Assembly (NCBI RefSeq): GCF_000520815.1
Contig: NZ_ASRY01000201.1
Location: 1 to 64,000, forward strand
DNA from: Paenibacillus maysiensis
GTDB taxonomy: Bacteria > Bacillota > Bacilli > Paenibacillales > Paenibacillaceae
Length of the DNA stretch: 64,000 bases
Direction of reading: 5' to 3'
The translations under genes were made by a program, and so were the position numbers. The notes under the pieces were generated by a model that had not been told where the DNA came from, did not search any database, and saw only the letters and a list, made by a program, of their open reading frames with translations. Below are positions 55,356 to 64,000 of the stretch, piece after piece (positions within the stretch are counted from its first letter, which is position 1; each line of letters opens with the position of its first letter).

Positions 55356-55646
55356 CTAATTGGCCTTATTGTTCATGGCCTCATATAGAATAGCCAGATT
55401 GCGTTCCAGCTCACTGACCAGCTGTTTACCTACCATTTCCGGAAGAAGGCCGACGCGAACCGCGAAATCCACTTCCTTGGAAAATCCGTACATCTGAGTA
55501 TCCAGCACTTCCTCATAGAGAGGGCAATAACGGGTTGCCAGATTCTCCATCTGTACTTCAATAAGCTTCTTTATTTTATCTGCGTCATCTTGAAGCAGAT
55601 TAATAGCCTTAATATTCAATTGTTCCTGTAAATCAGATGAAGTCAT
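55356..55646 (-). CDS. ylaN: YlaN family protein (DUF1507)
   Basis: A small conserved helical protein of 96 residues. GGGGGG eight bases before the ATG at 55646 gives [20 protein letters not shown]. The pattern [22 protein letters not shown] and AVRVGLLPE is characteristic. YlaN has been linked to iron homeostasis and Fur function in Bacillus and Staphylococcus; that role is from the literature, not visible here. It lies near ftsW as in B. subtilis. Confidence 0.93.
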   Translation of the reverse strand: MTSSDLQEQLNIKAINLLQDDADKIKKLIEVQMENLATRYCPLYEEVLDTQMYGFSKEVDFAVRVGLLPEMVGKQLVSELERNLAILYEAMNNKAN

Positions 55647-55733
55647 GGATTCTTCCCCCCTATCTCTCAATGTCGCACAAGACGTTCTAACCTTAATATT
55701 AGACCAAATTGCAGGCTAATACAAGAACCTGAC

Positions 55734-55772
55734 AAAAAAAGCATCCCTACAGTTACAGGTAGGGATGCTTTT
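55734..55772 (-). terminator. Terminator of the HPr-like gene
   Basis: AGCATCCCTAC pairs perfectly with GTAGGGATGCT around an eight-base loop; seven T follow on the minus strand. Confidence 0.9.
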
Positions 55773-55787
55773 GATCCAAGAATATAG

Positions 55788-56030
55788 TCAGGAGGCTACC
55801 GATATGTGTAGCCCGTGCTTCTGGAACACTTCAGTGATCGCTTTCTTGGCTTCCTCCGCGTCAGGTCCATGAACGTGCAGCTCATAGCTGTGGCTGCTGA
55901 CTAATGTCGTAAACAAGCCAAGTATACTTTTCACGTCAATATACTTATTTTCGGAATGAAGGACGATGGAAGAAGTAAACTTGCTCGCTGTCTGTGCAAT
56001 TTCAACAATCGCCGCGTTACTATTAGACAT
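55788..56030 (-). CDS. HPr-like protein lacking the phosphorylatable histidine
   Basis: HPr family fold of 80 residues. GAGGGA before the ATG at 56030 sets MSNSNAAIVEIAQTASKFTS. Alignment on QTASKF and KSILG (the Ser46 region of HPr) puts Ser4 where the active His15 of GIHARPA would be, and the first beta strand is shortened. The Ser of KSILGL is kept, so a role like Crh, HPr-kinase-regulated but not a PTS carrier, is possible. No other frame restores GIHARPA. It lies between an M29 aminopeptidase and ylaN. Confidence 0.85.
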   Translation of the reverse strand: MSNSNAAIVEIAQTASKFTSSIVLHSENKYIDVKSILGLFTTLVSSHSYELHVHGPDAEEAKKAITEVFQKHGLHISVAS

Positions 56031-56119
56031 AGAGATCCCTCGCTTTACTGGATTATCATGTATCATTACTCATCCATTATAATACATTGAAATCGTTTTC
56101 TCAGCAAGGATAGATATCG

Positions 56120-57232
56120 TTATTTTAAGTTCTCGGGATTTAACGGCTCCAGCTCAGGCAGTAAAAAAATGCCATCCTTGCGGATCAGAACATCATCAAA
56201 ATAAATTTCACCACCACCGTATTCCGGACGCTGAATCAAGACCAAATCCCAATGGATCGAAGAACGGTTGCCGTTATCTGCTGTTTCATAAGCCTGACCC
56301 GGCGTGAAATGCAAGCTGCCTGCGATTTTTTCGTCAAACAGAATATCCTTCATCGGATGCAAAATATACGGATTGAACCCAATTGCAAACTCGCCAATAT
56401 AGCGTGCTCCCTCATCGGAATCCAAAATATCGTTTAACCGCTTCGTATCATTACTCGTTGCTTCTACAATTTTACCATTCTCAAAGCGGAATTTCACATT
56501 TTCAAAGGTGATACCGTTGTACAGCGTTTGTGCATTATAGCTAATAGTTCCATTAACGGAATCTCGAACAGGGGCACTATATACTTCGCCATCTGGAATA
56601 TTGCATTGACCGGAGCATTTGATGGCGCCGATTTGCTTAATAGAGAAATTCAGATCTGTGCCCGGTCCGCTAATCCGAACCTTATCTGTCCGGTTCATCA
56701 GGTCAGCCAGCGCATCCTGCGCCTTATCCATTTTCGCGTAATCCAGATTGCACACATTGAAATAAAAATCTTCGAACGCCTCTGTGCTTGTATTCGCCAA
56801 TTGCGCCATGCTGTCATTCGGATAACGCAGCACTACCCATTTCGTATGCTTCACCCGCTGCTCGCTATGTACCGCATGCTGATAAATCGAATTATACAAT
56901 TTCATCTTGTCTTCCGGCACATCTGACAAATCATTGACATTTTCACCAGCGCGAATCCCGATGTAGCAATGCATTTGTTTCATCCGGTTGAGGTCTATTT
57001 CAGCCCAGGTTTGCACCATTTCCTTTGTCGCATGACGAAGCATGGCGCTCTGTACCTTACGATCCGTGAGCTGAACGAAAACGTTGCCGCCTTTTTTGCC
57101 TACCTCATGAATAATGGCGTTAAGCAGGTCCCGCTCTGTACCGATCATTTCAACCAGCACGTTCTCACCCGGCTGTACTTCAACAGAGTAACCTACCAGA
57201 TTTTCTGCCAGTTTAAGTATTCTGGGATCTTT
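56120..57232 (-). CDS. ampS: M29 family aminopeptidase (AmpS type)
   Basis: A metallo-aminopeptidase of about 370 residues. AAGGAGAG seven bases before the ATG at 57232 starts MKDPRILKLAENLVGYSVEV. The M29 metal-binding residues lie in the C-terminal half: GEVYSAPVRDSVNGTI, IGEFAIGFNP, and SIHWDLVL with the ligand His and Asp. It cleaves N-terminal amino acids in the cytoplasm. A single gene between a lipoprotein and the HPr-like gene. Confidence 0.92.
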   Translation of the reverse strand, partial: KDPRILKLAENLVGYSVEVQPGENVLVEMIGTERDLLNAIIHEVGKKGGNVFVQLTDRKVQSAMLRHATKEMVQTWAEIDLNRMKQMHCYIGIRAGENVNDLSDVPEDKMKLYNSIYQHAVHSEQRVKHTKWVVLRYPNDSMAQLANTSTEAFEDFYFNVCNLDYAKMDKAQDALADLMNRTDKVRISGPGTDLNFSIKQIGAIKCSGQCNIPDGEVYSAPVRDSVNGTISYNAQTLYNGITFENVKFRFENGKIVEATSNDTKRLNDILDSDEGARYIGEFAIGFNPYILHPMKDILFDEKIAGSLHFTPGQAYETADNGNRSSIHWDLVLIQRPEYGGGEIYFDDVLIRKDGIFLLPELEPLNPENLK

Positions 57233-57311
57233 CATTTGTTGTCTCTCCTTCTCTGTTACATTCTTTTTGAACAACGGTTAATTCGTAGTCCATTGTATCA
57301 TGCCCGTTGCG

Positions 57312-58163
57312 TTACTTGTAGCCCTCAAAAGCAACTCTGGTAATCAGAGCTTCCTCATGCTCCTCTCCATTTGCCTCCTGCCGCGAAATTTTGCATTCCG
57401 ACGACAACTTCAGGGGCACGCCTGTTTGGCGATCTATCGTCAGATGATACACGGCATGCACATCAGAATGTTCTAATTGGCTACTCATATTCTCGCAGCT
57501 CTGCGCCCATATTCGATTCAGCTTTTGCTGCACCTCTTGATTCTTCCCGTTCTGCTTCATGTTTGCTTGCAGGAGTTGAGGGTTTATGGCATCCATTTCT
57601 TTCATTAAACGGTCTTTCAACCATCGCTTGGCTGAGGACGATTCTGGCTCAATCCTCACTACCCAGGTCCCCCGCGCGGCCCCGGCCTCTATACGAATGG
57701 TTTTATTCAGTGCATTCAGTTCCTCCAGCTCCTGAATCGGATTAAAACGATTTAACATCCCTACTCCATTCATAGCTATACGACCGGGCGTCACGGCAAT
57801 CCATTTTCCATCCAGACGAAGAAAACGCTCCTGTGTTACCCCATCCCCGGATGCGCCTTGTTCGAGTGCAGCATAGCTTGACTGCTTGTTAAAAGCCCCC
57901 GCAGTACCCCAATGCATGGTCAGTTCATCGTGATTGCTCACCTTACCATGATATGCGAACTGTTTATCCACCAACATACCATTTCTAGTTATGACACCAG
58001 CCTGACCTTTGAACGTTAACGTTTCTTTGCCCGCTATCCCCGCAACGGCTCTTTTAAAAATCTGATCCGGCGCATTTTGCTGTTCTGCAAGTGTACATCC
58101 ACTTAACGAGCACATCATGAGCAACATACAAACCAGCATACTCCACTCTCTTCTCCAATGCAT
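57312..58163 (-). CDS. Hypothetical lipoprotein
   Basis: A 283-residue protein with a lipoprotein signal: MHWRREWSMLVCMLLMMCSL then SGC, where Cys would be lipid-modified. The mature part has no recognised domain; it is mixed alpha/beta with repeated Trp and charged segments (LRLDGKWIAVTPGRIAMNG, TWVVRIEPESSSAKRWL). It lies alone between ampS and dgcP. Membrane-anchored by inference. Confidence 0.8.
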   Translation of the reverse strand: MHWRREWSMLVCMLLMMCSLSGCTLAEQQNAPDQIFKRAVAGIAGKETLTFKGQAGVITRNGMLVDKQFAYHGKVSNHDELTMHWGTAGAFNKQSSYAALEQGASGDGVTQERFLRLDGKWIAVTPGRIAMNGVGMLNRFNPIQELEELNALNKTIRIEAGAARGTWVVRIEPESSSAKRWLKDRLMKEMDAINPQLLQANMKQNGKNQEVQQKLNRIWAQSCENMSSQLEHSDVHAVYHLTIDRQTGVPLKLSSECKISRQEANGEEHEEALITRVAFEGYK

Positions 58164-58249
58164 CCAATCATCCGCCCATCATATCCTGATATAACCCCTT
58201 GAGTTTGTTATTGATATAGGGTTTCCTGACTACAAAAGGTTATGCACAG

Positions 58250-58285
58250 CAAAAAAAGAGAACATTCCATAAGGAACATTCTCTA
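58250..58285 (-). terminator. Terminator of the diguanylate cyclase gene
   Basis: On the minus strand AGAGAATGTTCC pairs with GGAATGTTCTCT (two G-U pairs) around four bases; seven T follow. It overlaps the stop codon by about three bases. Confidence 0.8.
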
Positions 58286-60268
58286 GGCATCGCCCACATG
58301 ATCAATAACAATCCGGTTGCGACCTTCATTTTTCGCCTCATACAAAGCCATATCCGCCCTGTAAAATAAAGATTCAATGCTGATCTGCTCATCCAGCCAG
58401 TTCCATTCAGCAATCCCGCAGGAAACGGTCACCTGAGGCTGGGTTTCATGTTGTACGCGATAGCGGATTTTTTCCGCATACTCCAGCGCCTGCTGTACTC
58501 CAAGTTGTGGCAAATAAATTGCCAATTCCTCACCGCCCCATCTGGCACATACATCCTCGCTACGGGTCGCCGAACGAACAATATCACTGACGCTTTTCAA
58601 TATTTGATCACCTGTCTGATGCCCGTATGTATCATTCACCTGTTTGAACTGATCAATATCCACCAAAATGAGAGAACCGCAAAAATCTTTCTCCTGATGT
58701 CGCTGAATCACCTTGTCCACATAATGACGTACATACAGACCTGTTAGCATGTCCATATTGGCCAGACGCCGTACCTCAGCATGCAGCATGGCATTTGTTA
58801 CCGCCAAACCGATATGGGGGGCCAGCATTTGCAGCATTTTGTAATTATCGTACGAAAAAAAGTGAGGGAGCTTGCTCGACAATAAAATAGCCCCTCTCGG
58901 TGTACCGCTGGTTTTCATGGGTACCGCCATCAAAGAAAGGGAATCGGTCATATCCATAAAATCGGAGGATATCTTCCCTTCCATTCTGTAATCTGACACG
59001 ATGACGGGCTCTCCTGTTCTGCGTATCAGCTCTGCAAACCCATCCTCGCCAGAGTAACTGTGCAGCCCCAAACTTTCTACGTTGCTTGACGTGACCTTAA
59101 AGCAATTTCCTTCCTGATCGAGTTGCACAATACAGCAAAAGTCAGCCAAGAACATTTTCAATAATTCCTGCACAGCAAACTCGAATATTTCATTCAGCTT
59201 AAGGCTTTGATTCAAGCGCTGAACCAGTTCATTAATGAGACGCAACTCATGGATGAGCACATTGGATTGCTCCAGCAGCTTTGCATTTTCAAATGCGGTG
59301 CCTGCTGTGTCCGCCATCATGGCGATCAGCTCCACATCCACTTTCTTCATGCTTTCGGCACCTGATGGAAGAATCATATGAAACACACCATATACGCCTT
59401 GCTTGCCACGTAAAGGAATGCCGATTTCGGTCACTTCTCCTTCTGTACCTAGAGGCTCATTTACAGCCATTTGGCCTTTCATAAATGCACGCACACATAC
59501 ATCCTCGTCCCGCTCGTGCAATAACAAAGGTTTGACCTGCGGATTACGACTGTGCCGATCCTGGCTCATATACAACGTGATATCCACATGCGGAAACAAG
59601 TAAGCTATGCTGCCAAATACCTCGTCCAGCACGCCTTCAACATCAATCTTGTCATGCATCCGCTTTACAATCTGAAATAAAATAGAGCGTCGCCTGCCTT
59701 CGCGGTCGCTCCGTTCCTGCATCCCGAGGATATCTTCCATAAATATATACTCAAATCTCGTATAAAAGCAGGATCTAAAATGCAAAGTTGCCGCCAATAA
59801 TGCGTCCTGCTCGGAAACTGAATGTTGAGCAGACAGTGTAAAACGAAGAGCAGCAAAAGCCTCGCCCTTATGATTACGGCGAAATACAGGAACCATGTAC
59901 ACAAATGCAAGGCTTCCGTCCCGAAGTTTGCGTTGACTTATTTTCATTTTTCTGGACAAGCAGCAACGTTCGACCAGCTCCAAATCCTCGTCATCATCCT
60001 CTTCCCTACCTGCAACCCGAACACCTGTAAAATTAAAAACGGCGGATTGTTCTTCATTAATCCACGATATACCATTGCTCTGCTGCAACCAGTTCCGATA
60101 TCCTTGGACAAGAAGCTGATTAATATAGGGGAAATCAAATGGTGTCATATCCATGTTTTGGAGCCAGGCAAAAGATGTATATTCTTTATCATCAAACAGC
60201 GGAGCACTACTAGCCTTGGCTGTTTTACCGTCAAGCGTTTGCTGATCCGTTGTTGAAAAGTCCGACAT
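58283..60268 (-). CDS. dgcP: Diguanylate cyclase with two GAF domains (DgcP-like)
   Basis: Makes cyclic di-GMP from GTP. AAAGGAG before the ATG at 60268 starts MSDFSTTDQQTL, 661 residues. An N-terminal PAS/GAF-like region, a GAF near 215-345, a second near 355-500, and a C-terminal GGDEF domain (about 505-650) with LTGLYVRHYVD, DIDQFKQVNDTYGHQTGDQIL, the active site GGEEL and the inhibition site RSED five residues before it. So it is an active-type, product-inhibited cyclase. Its place just before rpsD and the GAF-GAF-GGDEF layout match B. subtilis DgcP (YtrP). Confidence 0.92.
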   Translation of the reverse strand: MSDFSTTDQQTLDGKTAKASSAPLFDDKEYTSFAWLQNMDMTPFDFPYINQLLVQGYRNWLQQSNGISWINEEQSAVFNFTGVRVAGREEDDDEDLELVERCCLSRKMKISQRKLRDGSLAFVYMVPVFRRNHKGEAFAALRFTLSAQHSVSEQDALLAATLHFRSCFYTRFEYIFMEDILGMQERSDREGRRRSILFQIVKRMHDKIDVEGVLDEVFGSIAYLFPHVDITLYMSQDRHSRNPQVKPLLLHERDEDVCVRAFMKGQMAVNEPLGTEGEVTEIGIPLRGKQGVYGVFHMILPSGAESMKKVDVELIAMMADTAGTAFENAKLLEQSNVLIHELRLINELVQRLNQSLKLNEIFEFAVQELLKMFLADFCCIVQLDQEGNCFKVTSSNVESLGLHSYSGEDGFAELIRRTGEPVIVSDYRMEGKISSDFMDMTDSLSLMAVPMKTSGTPRGAILLSSKLPHFFSYDNYKMLQMLAPHIGLAVTNAMLHAEVRRLANMDMLTGLYVRHYVDKVIQRHQEKDFCGSLILVDIDQFKQVNDTYGHQTGDQILKSVSDIVRSATRSEDVCARWGGEELAIYLPQLGVQQALEYAEKIRYRVQHETQPQVTVSCGIAEWNWLDEQISIESLFYRADMALYEAKNEGRNRIVIDHVGDA

Positions 60269-60455
60269 ATTAAGGCGCTCCTTTACAGCAAAGTTAGCTG
60301 TACCAAGACAGCGGCTACACACCACTATAGCTTATAATATGACCTATTTTACTCTTAACTCCAGAAATTTGCATCCATTTTTCAGAAATTCGTCCCCCTT
60401 TTTTAGTTCTAAAGCCCTATCGACAAATTTTGACGTTTTCATTCTTTTTCTCTTC

Positions 60456-60490
60456 TTGACATTGACCCACTATTACATATAGTATATATT
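60456..60490 (+). promoter_or_regulatory. Promoter of rpsD
   Basis: TTGACA at 60456 with TATAGT at 60478 (spacer 16), or TTGACC at 60462 with TATATT at 60485 (spacer 17); both are good sigma-A matches about 215 to 225 bases before the start. Confidence 0.65.
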
Positions 60491-60494
60491 AATG

Positions 60495-60694
60495 AAAAAG
60501 ACTGTACGGCAGAACTATCTACTGTGCGGATCTTAAATTTTGGGCGTAACAGTTTGTGTCACCCTCATCTTATTTGTTGCTAACAGGACAGCGGCTGAAC
60601 TTTTCTGTTAGTAGTGCGCATCACCTTGATTGGTAGCGCCGAACAAATTGGAGCGCAAAGAGAGCCCCAACTCAAATTTTAATTATGAAGGAGT
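60495..60694 (+). promoter_or_regulatory. Long structured leader of rpsD (S4 autoregulation candidate)
   Basis: About 200 untranslated bases precede the ATG, with inverted repeats such as CTAACAG/CTGTTAG at 60579-60612. In B. subtilis S4 binds the rpsD leader and represses its own synthesis; position and length fit, but I could not check the fold. Confidence 0.55.
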
Positions 60695-60704
60695 TAACTC
60701 TATA

Positions 60705-61304
60705 ATGGCACGTTACACTGGTCCTAAATTTAAATTGAGCCGTCGTCTGGGGATTTCCCTGAGCGGTACAGGTAAAGAATTGAAACGCCCTTTCCCTCCG
60801 GGACAACATGGTGCAAACCAACGGAGAAAAATCAGCAACTACGGTATGCAGCTTCAAGAAAAACAAAAGCTGCGTCACATGTACGGCTTGGGTGAAAAAC
60901 AATTCCGCACTCTGTTCAACAAAGCTCAACACATGCACGGTATCGCTGGTGAGAACTTCATGTTCTTGCTGGAAAGCCGCCTGGACAACCTCGTGTTCCG
61001 TCTTGGCTTTGCTAACTCCCGTGCAGGCGCACGTCAATTGGTAGCACACGGTCACGTTACTGTGAACGGTAAAAAAGTTGACATCGCTTCTTACCAAGTA
61101 AGCCTGGGCGACGTGATCGGTCTTCGTGAAAGAAGTCGTTCCCTGTCTTCCATCAAAGAAGCTTTGGAAAACCGCAACCACTTGGCAGCTTACCTGGAGT
61201 ACAATGACGCAGCTCTGGAAGGCAAATACATCCGTTTGCCTGAGCGTGGCGAATTGTCCCAAGATATCGACGAAAAACAAATCGTCGAATTCTACAACCG
61301 CTAA
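60705..61304 (+). CDS. rpsD: Ribosomal protein uS4
   Basis: A primary 16S rRNA-binding protein of 199 residues. It begins [20 protein letters not shown] at the ATG at 60705 with GAAGGAG before it; an earlier in-frame GTG-type extension lies in the leader. The S4 RNA-binding domain ([38 protein letters not shown]) is intact. No zinc Cys at the N-terminus (C-minus form). It stands next to tyrS, as in B. subtilis. Confidence 0.98.
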   Translation: MARYTGPKFKLSRRLGISLSGTGKELKRPFPPGQHGANQRRKISNYGMQLQEKQKLRHMYGLGEKQFRTLFNKAQHMHGIAGENFMFLLESRLDNLVFRLGFANSRAGARQLVAHGHVTVNGKKVDIASYQVSLGDVIGLRERSRSLSSIKEALENRNHLAAYLEYNDAALEGKYIRLPERGELSQDIDEKQIVEFYNR

Positions 61305-61321
61305 TCCTTGTGATAGCATCG

Positions 61322-61357
61322 AAAAGCACCCGAACCTCGTTCGGGTGCTTTTTTCGT
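61322..61357 (+). terminator. Terminator of rpsD
   Basis: AAAAGCACCCGAA pairs with TTCGGGTGCTTTT around five bases and is followed by a T-run. It also faces the converging AraC gene. Confidence 0.9.
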
Positions 61358-61385
61358 GTTACTGTAGCGTGCAGCTTGCAACATT

Positions 61386-62255
61386 TTATTCGATCGGTAT
61401 ATATACCTTAATATCCAAATGATCGGGAAAGGAGGAATTCATCACGTCAGTGATTTCAAAATCAGGTCCTTCCCTACGCTCAAAATTAGAATTCGGGAGC
61501 CATGTACCGTAGATATAGTTTCGCACATCCTGGACCCGACCATTCGGACCTGAAGCGTTAAATTCGGCATACTTTCCTGCAGGAATCTCCATATAGATAA
61601 ACCCCTCTGCCAAATCTTCCGATTCTCCCTCAACTTCCTCGCCAATCACAAATGAAAACTCACCATTATCTTGAAAAGAGCAAGCAATACCGTACGACAT
61701 CCCCGGTGCAATTTTATTCGGAATACGCATAAAATGCTCATTCGTTCCAAAGTGTTCATAAAATCCTGGAATCTCATTATAATGCTGCTCATGATTCAGG
61801 TTTGTTTTGTACTCATGGCCTATGACCTTAATCGTATCGAATTGCAGCATTACCGGCTTATTCACATCCAACTCCCCTTTGGTGTTTTTTTGATAATCCA
61901 GAAAATTAATCTTGTGTTGCTGAGAAATATCTATATCACCGTTCCGGTATTTTCCCGGGGTGACACCAAAACTTTTTTCAAAAGCACGTGTAAACGCTTC
62001 TTGCGAACTGTACTGGTATTCAAGAGCAATATCTAATACCTTTTGATTAGACTGTTTCAGCCCTACAGCCGCCTCCGATAATCTTCTCTTCCTTATATAC
62101 TGTTGAACCGTAAAACCCGAAATCGCCTGAAAAAGCCGCTGAAAATGAAAGGCTGAAAAGCAAGCTTGCGAAGCAATTTCCGTAATTTTCAACTCCTCCC
62201 GAAGGTTCATTTCAATAAACTCAATCGCACACTGTATTCTTTTAAAGTAGTCCAT
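61386..62255 (-). CDS. AraC-family regulator with GyrI-like effector domain
   Basis: Two helix-turn-helix motifs near the N-terminus (LKITEIASQACFSAFHFQRL and VLDIALEYQYSSQEAFTRAF, then FGVTPGKYR) are followed by a GyrI-like small-molecule-binding domain (about 130-285). GGGGAAG before the ATG at 62255 starts MDYFKRIQCAIEFIE, 289 residues; 31 more codons are open upstream. Proteins of this type (Rob/BltR-like) often sense toxic compounds. The ligand is unknown. Confidence 0.9.
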   Translation of the reverse strand: MDYFKRIQCAIEFIEMNLREELKITEIASQACFSAFHFQRLFQAISGFTVQQYIRKRRLSEAAVGLKQSNQKVLDIALEYQYSSQEAFTRAFEKSFGVTPGKYRNGDIDISQQHKINFLDYQKNTKGELDVNKPVMLQFDTIKVIGHEYKTNLNHEQHYNEIPGFYEHFGTNEHFMRIPNKIAPGMSYGIACSFQDNGEFSFVIGEEVEGESEDLAEGFIYMEIPAGKYAEFNASGPNGRVQDVRNYIYGTWLPNSNFERREGPDFEITDVMNSSFPDHLDIKVYIPIE

Positions 62256-62410
62256 ACGATTCTTCCCCTTACTTGTCATGGTTTGACGATTCATTCGCCA
62301 AGCGAATTTAGCAAGACTTCGTAATCCATTATGTACAATCCTGCACATGCCTGTTTGATCATTTGTGCTAAGTTTACCACGGCCTGCCTTTTTACTTCAG
62401 TAGAAATAAA

Positions 62411-62447
62411 AACAACGCAGAAACACTATGCATGTCTCTGCGTTGTT
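62411..62447 (-). terminator. Probable terminator of tyrS
   Basis: AACAACGCAGA and TCTGCGTTGTT form a perfect 11 bp stem over a 15-base loop; TTTTT follows on the minus strand. Confidence 0.7.
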
Positions 62448-62480
62448 AAAATAAAGGTGATTAACGGCAGGCAACAACGA

Positions 62481-62506
62481 AGCGGCCTGATTTGAATCTG
62501 GAGAAG
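62481..62506. repeat. Partial copy of the 55.1 kb palindrome
   Basis: AGCGG, five bases, then TTTGAATCTGGAGAAG; the last 16 bases match the complement of 55205-55220 exactly and AGCGG is matched at about the same distance. One arm only. Confidence 0.45.
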
Positions 62507-62571
62507 TCCAGCGATGTAGACTAAATCGAACGCAGGACTACCTCTCTCCCACCATGTATCTCACATTTTTA

Positions 62572-63825
62572 TCAGCCCAGCTTGATTTTGGCGAACTTAC
62601 GTTTACCCACTTGCACAATATCGCCTTCCTGCGGCGTGTATGCTTCGTTTACATCGGTCCATTTCTCTTCATTAATTTTGACCGAGCCCTGTTGAATGCT
62701 GCGTTTGGCTTCACCATTGGAAGCCGCAAAGCCCAAATGAGTCAGCAATTGGATGACACGGATGCCGCCATCTTCCAAATGATCGGCCGTCAAAGTGAAC
62801 TCTTCAATATCGTCAGGCAGCGCTCTTTGCTGGAATACGGTCACAAAATGCTGCTTCGCTGCTTCCTCTGCTTCCTTACCGTGGTACATACGTACCAGCG
62901 TTCCAGCCAGCTTCATTTTGGCGTCACGCGGATGCACTGAACCGTTCTTAATGCCTTCCGCCAGCTCAGCCAGTTCCTCATTGTTCAAATCTGTTGCCAG
63001 CTCAAAATATTTAAGCATCAGTTCATCAGGAACCGACATGGATTTTCCGTAGATTTCGTTCGGCTCCTCATCAACACCAATGTAGTTGCCCAGGCTTTTG
63101 CTCATCTTCTGCACGCCATCCAGCCCTTCAAGCAGTGGCAACATAATGGTGGCCTGGGGCTCCACTCCGTATTCCTTTTGCAGAGTTCTGCCCATCAGCA
63201 AATTGAACTTTTGATCTGTCCCCCCCAGCTCGATGTCGCTTCGGAGTTCCACAGAATCCATCCCTTGCATCAACGGGTAGAAAAATTCATGGATGCTGAT
63301 CGGCAAGCCGTTTTGGTATCTTTTCGTAAAGTCATCCCGTTCCAGCATACGTGCGACAGTTACTTTAGCGGCCAGCGTTACCACATCGGCAAAAGACATG
63401 GGAGCCAACCAATGGGAATTGTAGTATACCTTTGTTTTTTCGGGGTCCAGAATTTTGAATATCTGCTCCTTATACGTCTGCGCATTGCGCTGGACATCTT
63501 CCTCGGTCAGTTGCTTACGAGTTTCCGATTTGCCTGTCGGATCACCAATCTTGCCCGTAAAATCACCGATGATAAGTTGTACCTGATGACCAAGCTCCTG
63601 AAACTGGCGCAGCTTATGCATAACGACCGTATGCCCGATGTGAATATCCGGCGCCGATGGGTCAAGTCCTAATTTAATTTGGAGCGGCTCACCGCTAACG
63701 ACCGATTTTATAACCTTACGCTTCAGCTCGTCCTCTGGTACAATTTCCGCCACACCACGTTGAATCACATTTAATTGGCGCTCTACCTCTGCCTGCTGCC
63801 CAGGCTTCATCTCTTCCCACTTCAT
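62572..63825 (-). CDS. tyrS: Tyrosyl-tRNA synthetase
   Basis: A class I synthetase of 417 residues. It has [14 protein letters not shown] (HIGH motif), the Tyr/ATP-binding region, KMSKSLGN and a C-terminal S4 domain ([20 protein letters not shown]). The sequence is closer to the TyrZ-type subgroup than to B. subtilis TyrS. It follows a T-box leader, so it is switched on when tRNA-Tyr is uncharged. Confidence 0.96.
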   Translation of the reverse strand: MKWEEMKPGQQAEVERQLNVIQRGVAEIVPEDELKRKVIKSVVSGEPLQIKLGLDPSAPDIHIGHTVVMHKLRQFQELGHQVQLIIGDFTGKIGDPTGKSETRKQLTEEDVQRNAQTYKEQIFKILDPEKTKVYYNSHWLAPMSFADVVTLAAKVTVARMLERDDFTKRYQNGLPISIHEFFYPLMQGMDSVELRSDIELGGTDQKFNLLMGRTLQKEYGVEPQATIMLPLLEGLDGVQKMSKSLGNYIGVDEEPNEIYGKSMSVPDELMLKYFELATDLNNEELAELAEGIKNGSVHPRDAKMKLAGTLVRMYHGKEAEEAAKQHFVTVFQQRALPDDIEEFTLTADHLEDGGIRVIQLLTHLGFAASNGEAKRSIQQGSVKINEEKWTDVNEAYTPQEGDIVQVGKRKFAKIKLG

Positions 63826-63882
63826 CCTGTATACCTCCTGTTTTCATCCAAAATATTACATATTAAAAAAAACAAAAAGCCC

Positions 63883-64000
63883 CTTTCATCCCAAGGGACG
63901 AGAAGGAGCTGCTCGCGTTACCACCCTAATTAAAGAAACGTATGCCAAAGACAAGCGTTTCTTTCACTTCATTCCTATAACGGGCCTACACCCGGTACTG
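63883..64000 (-). promoter_or_regulatory. T-box leader of tyrS (3' part, cut by the window end)
   Basis: On the minus strand AGGGTGGTAACGCG (63914-63927) is the T-box core; the variable base T pairs with the A discriminator expected of tRNA-Tyr. Stem III (AGAAACGC with GCATACGTTTCT) lies before it, and a terminator with a T-run (stem near 63876-63912) after it. The specifier loop, presumably a Tyr codon, lies beyond the window. The core reads AACGCG where ACCGCG is commonest. Confidence 0.88.

Larger units (their letters stand above)
62256..62571. other. Intergenic region between the AraC gene and tyrS
   Basis: It holds the AraC upstream region, a hairpin AACAACGCAGA/TCTGCGTTGTT at 62411-62447 (probable terminator of tyrS, with short T tracts) and a piece at 62481-62506 related to the large palindrome at 55.1 kb. 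No gene is visible. Confidence 0.6.

Noticed and set aside
55788-56066. The missing His of the HPr-like protein being a frameshift artefact
   Set aside because: None of the other frames in the upstream sequence encodes a GIHARPA-like segment.
61386-62348. Longer start of the AraC regulator at 62348
   Set aside because: The extra 31 residues do not look conserved and the GGGGAAG site favours the ATG at 62255.

Overview
The window is Firmicutes chromosomal DNA and most resembles Paenibacillus, near P. polymyxa. The reasons are the spore genes (spoVM, a SpoVIF-like gene), strong GGAGG ribosome binding sites with frequent TTG and GTG starts, moderate GC, and a gene order close to the Bacillus subtilis yloA to recG locus. 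No rRNA or tRNA gene was seen.

Positions 1 to about 11,400 are an accessory island. Two directly repeated blocks (29-215 and 10003-10252) carry multiple 20-21 bp units close to CAGTCTAAYACTTTATTT and stop at the same CTTCTGACA terminus. They look like Tn7-like transposon ends with TnsB-type binding sites. Between them lie a three-gene leftward operon of very large unrecognised proteins (one with a DUF6603-like region), a GC-rich block with only decayed coding traces, and a frameshifted acetyltransferase. A 5'-truncated Y-family DNA polymerase gene abuts the second end.

From 11.5 to 42.2 kb lies a conserved housekeeping block, almost all on the minus strand. Listed from right to left it holds rqcH (plus strand), a Ca-ATPase, dapF, a secreted protein, a homocysteine methyltransferase/MTHFR fusion, yicC, remA, gmk, rpoZ, coaBC, priA, def, fmt, rsmB, rlmN, the PP2C phosphatase, prkC, rsgA, rpe, spoVM, rpmB (plus strand), fakA, a degV/fakB-type gene, recG and a SpoVIF-like gene. 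It serves translation start and finish (fmt, def, rlmN, rsmB, rsgA), ribosome rescue (rqcH), replication restart (priA, recG), CoA, GMP and diaminopimelate supply, growth-state signalling (prkC with its phosphatase), sporulation, and fatty-acid phosphorylation (fakA with a FakB-type partner). Compared with B. subtilis, yloU, thiN and sdaAB/sdaAA are missing from their usual places.

From 42.2 to 64 kb are a PHP phosphoesterase, a LysR regulator, the ylbG-ricF pair, an XPB-type helicase with a Helicase_C_3-type partner, a CBS protein, an M20 peptidase, ftsW, an Asp23 protein, a Ca/H antiporter, ylaN, an HPr-like protein without the active histidine, an M29 aminopeptidase, a lipoprotein, a GAF-GAF-GGDEF diguanylate cyclase (dgcP-like), rpsD with a long leader, an AraC/GyrI-like regulator, and tyrS behind a T-box leader cut by the window end.

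The most unusual material is the Tn7-like double end with its operon of unknown proteins, a roughly 196 bp imperfect palindrome at 55.1 kb, an 18 bp perfect hairpin before rpoZ, and the histidine-less HPr. All family assignments were made by eye from the sequence; no database was searched.
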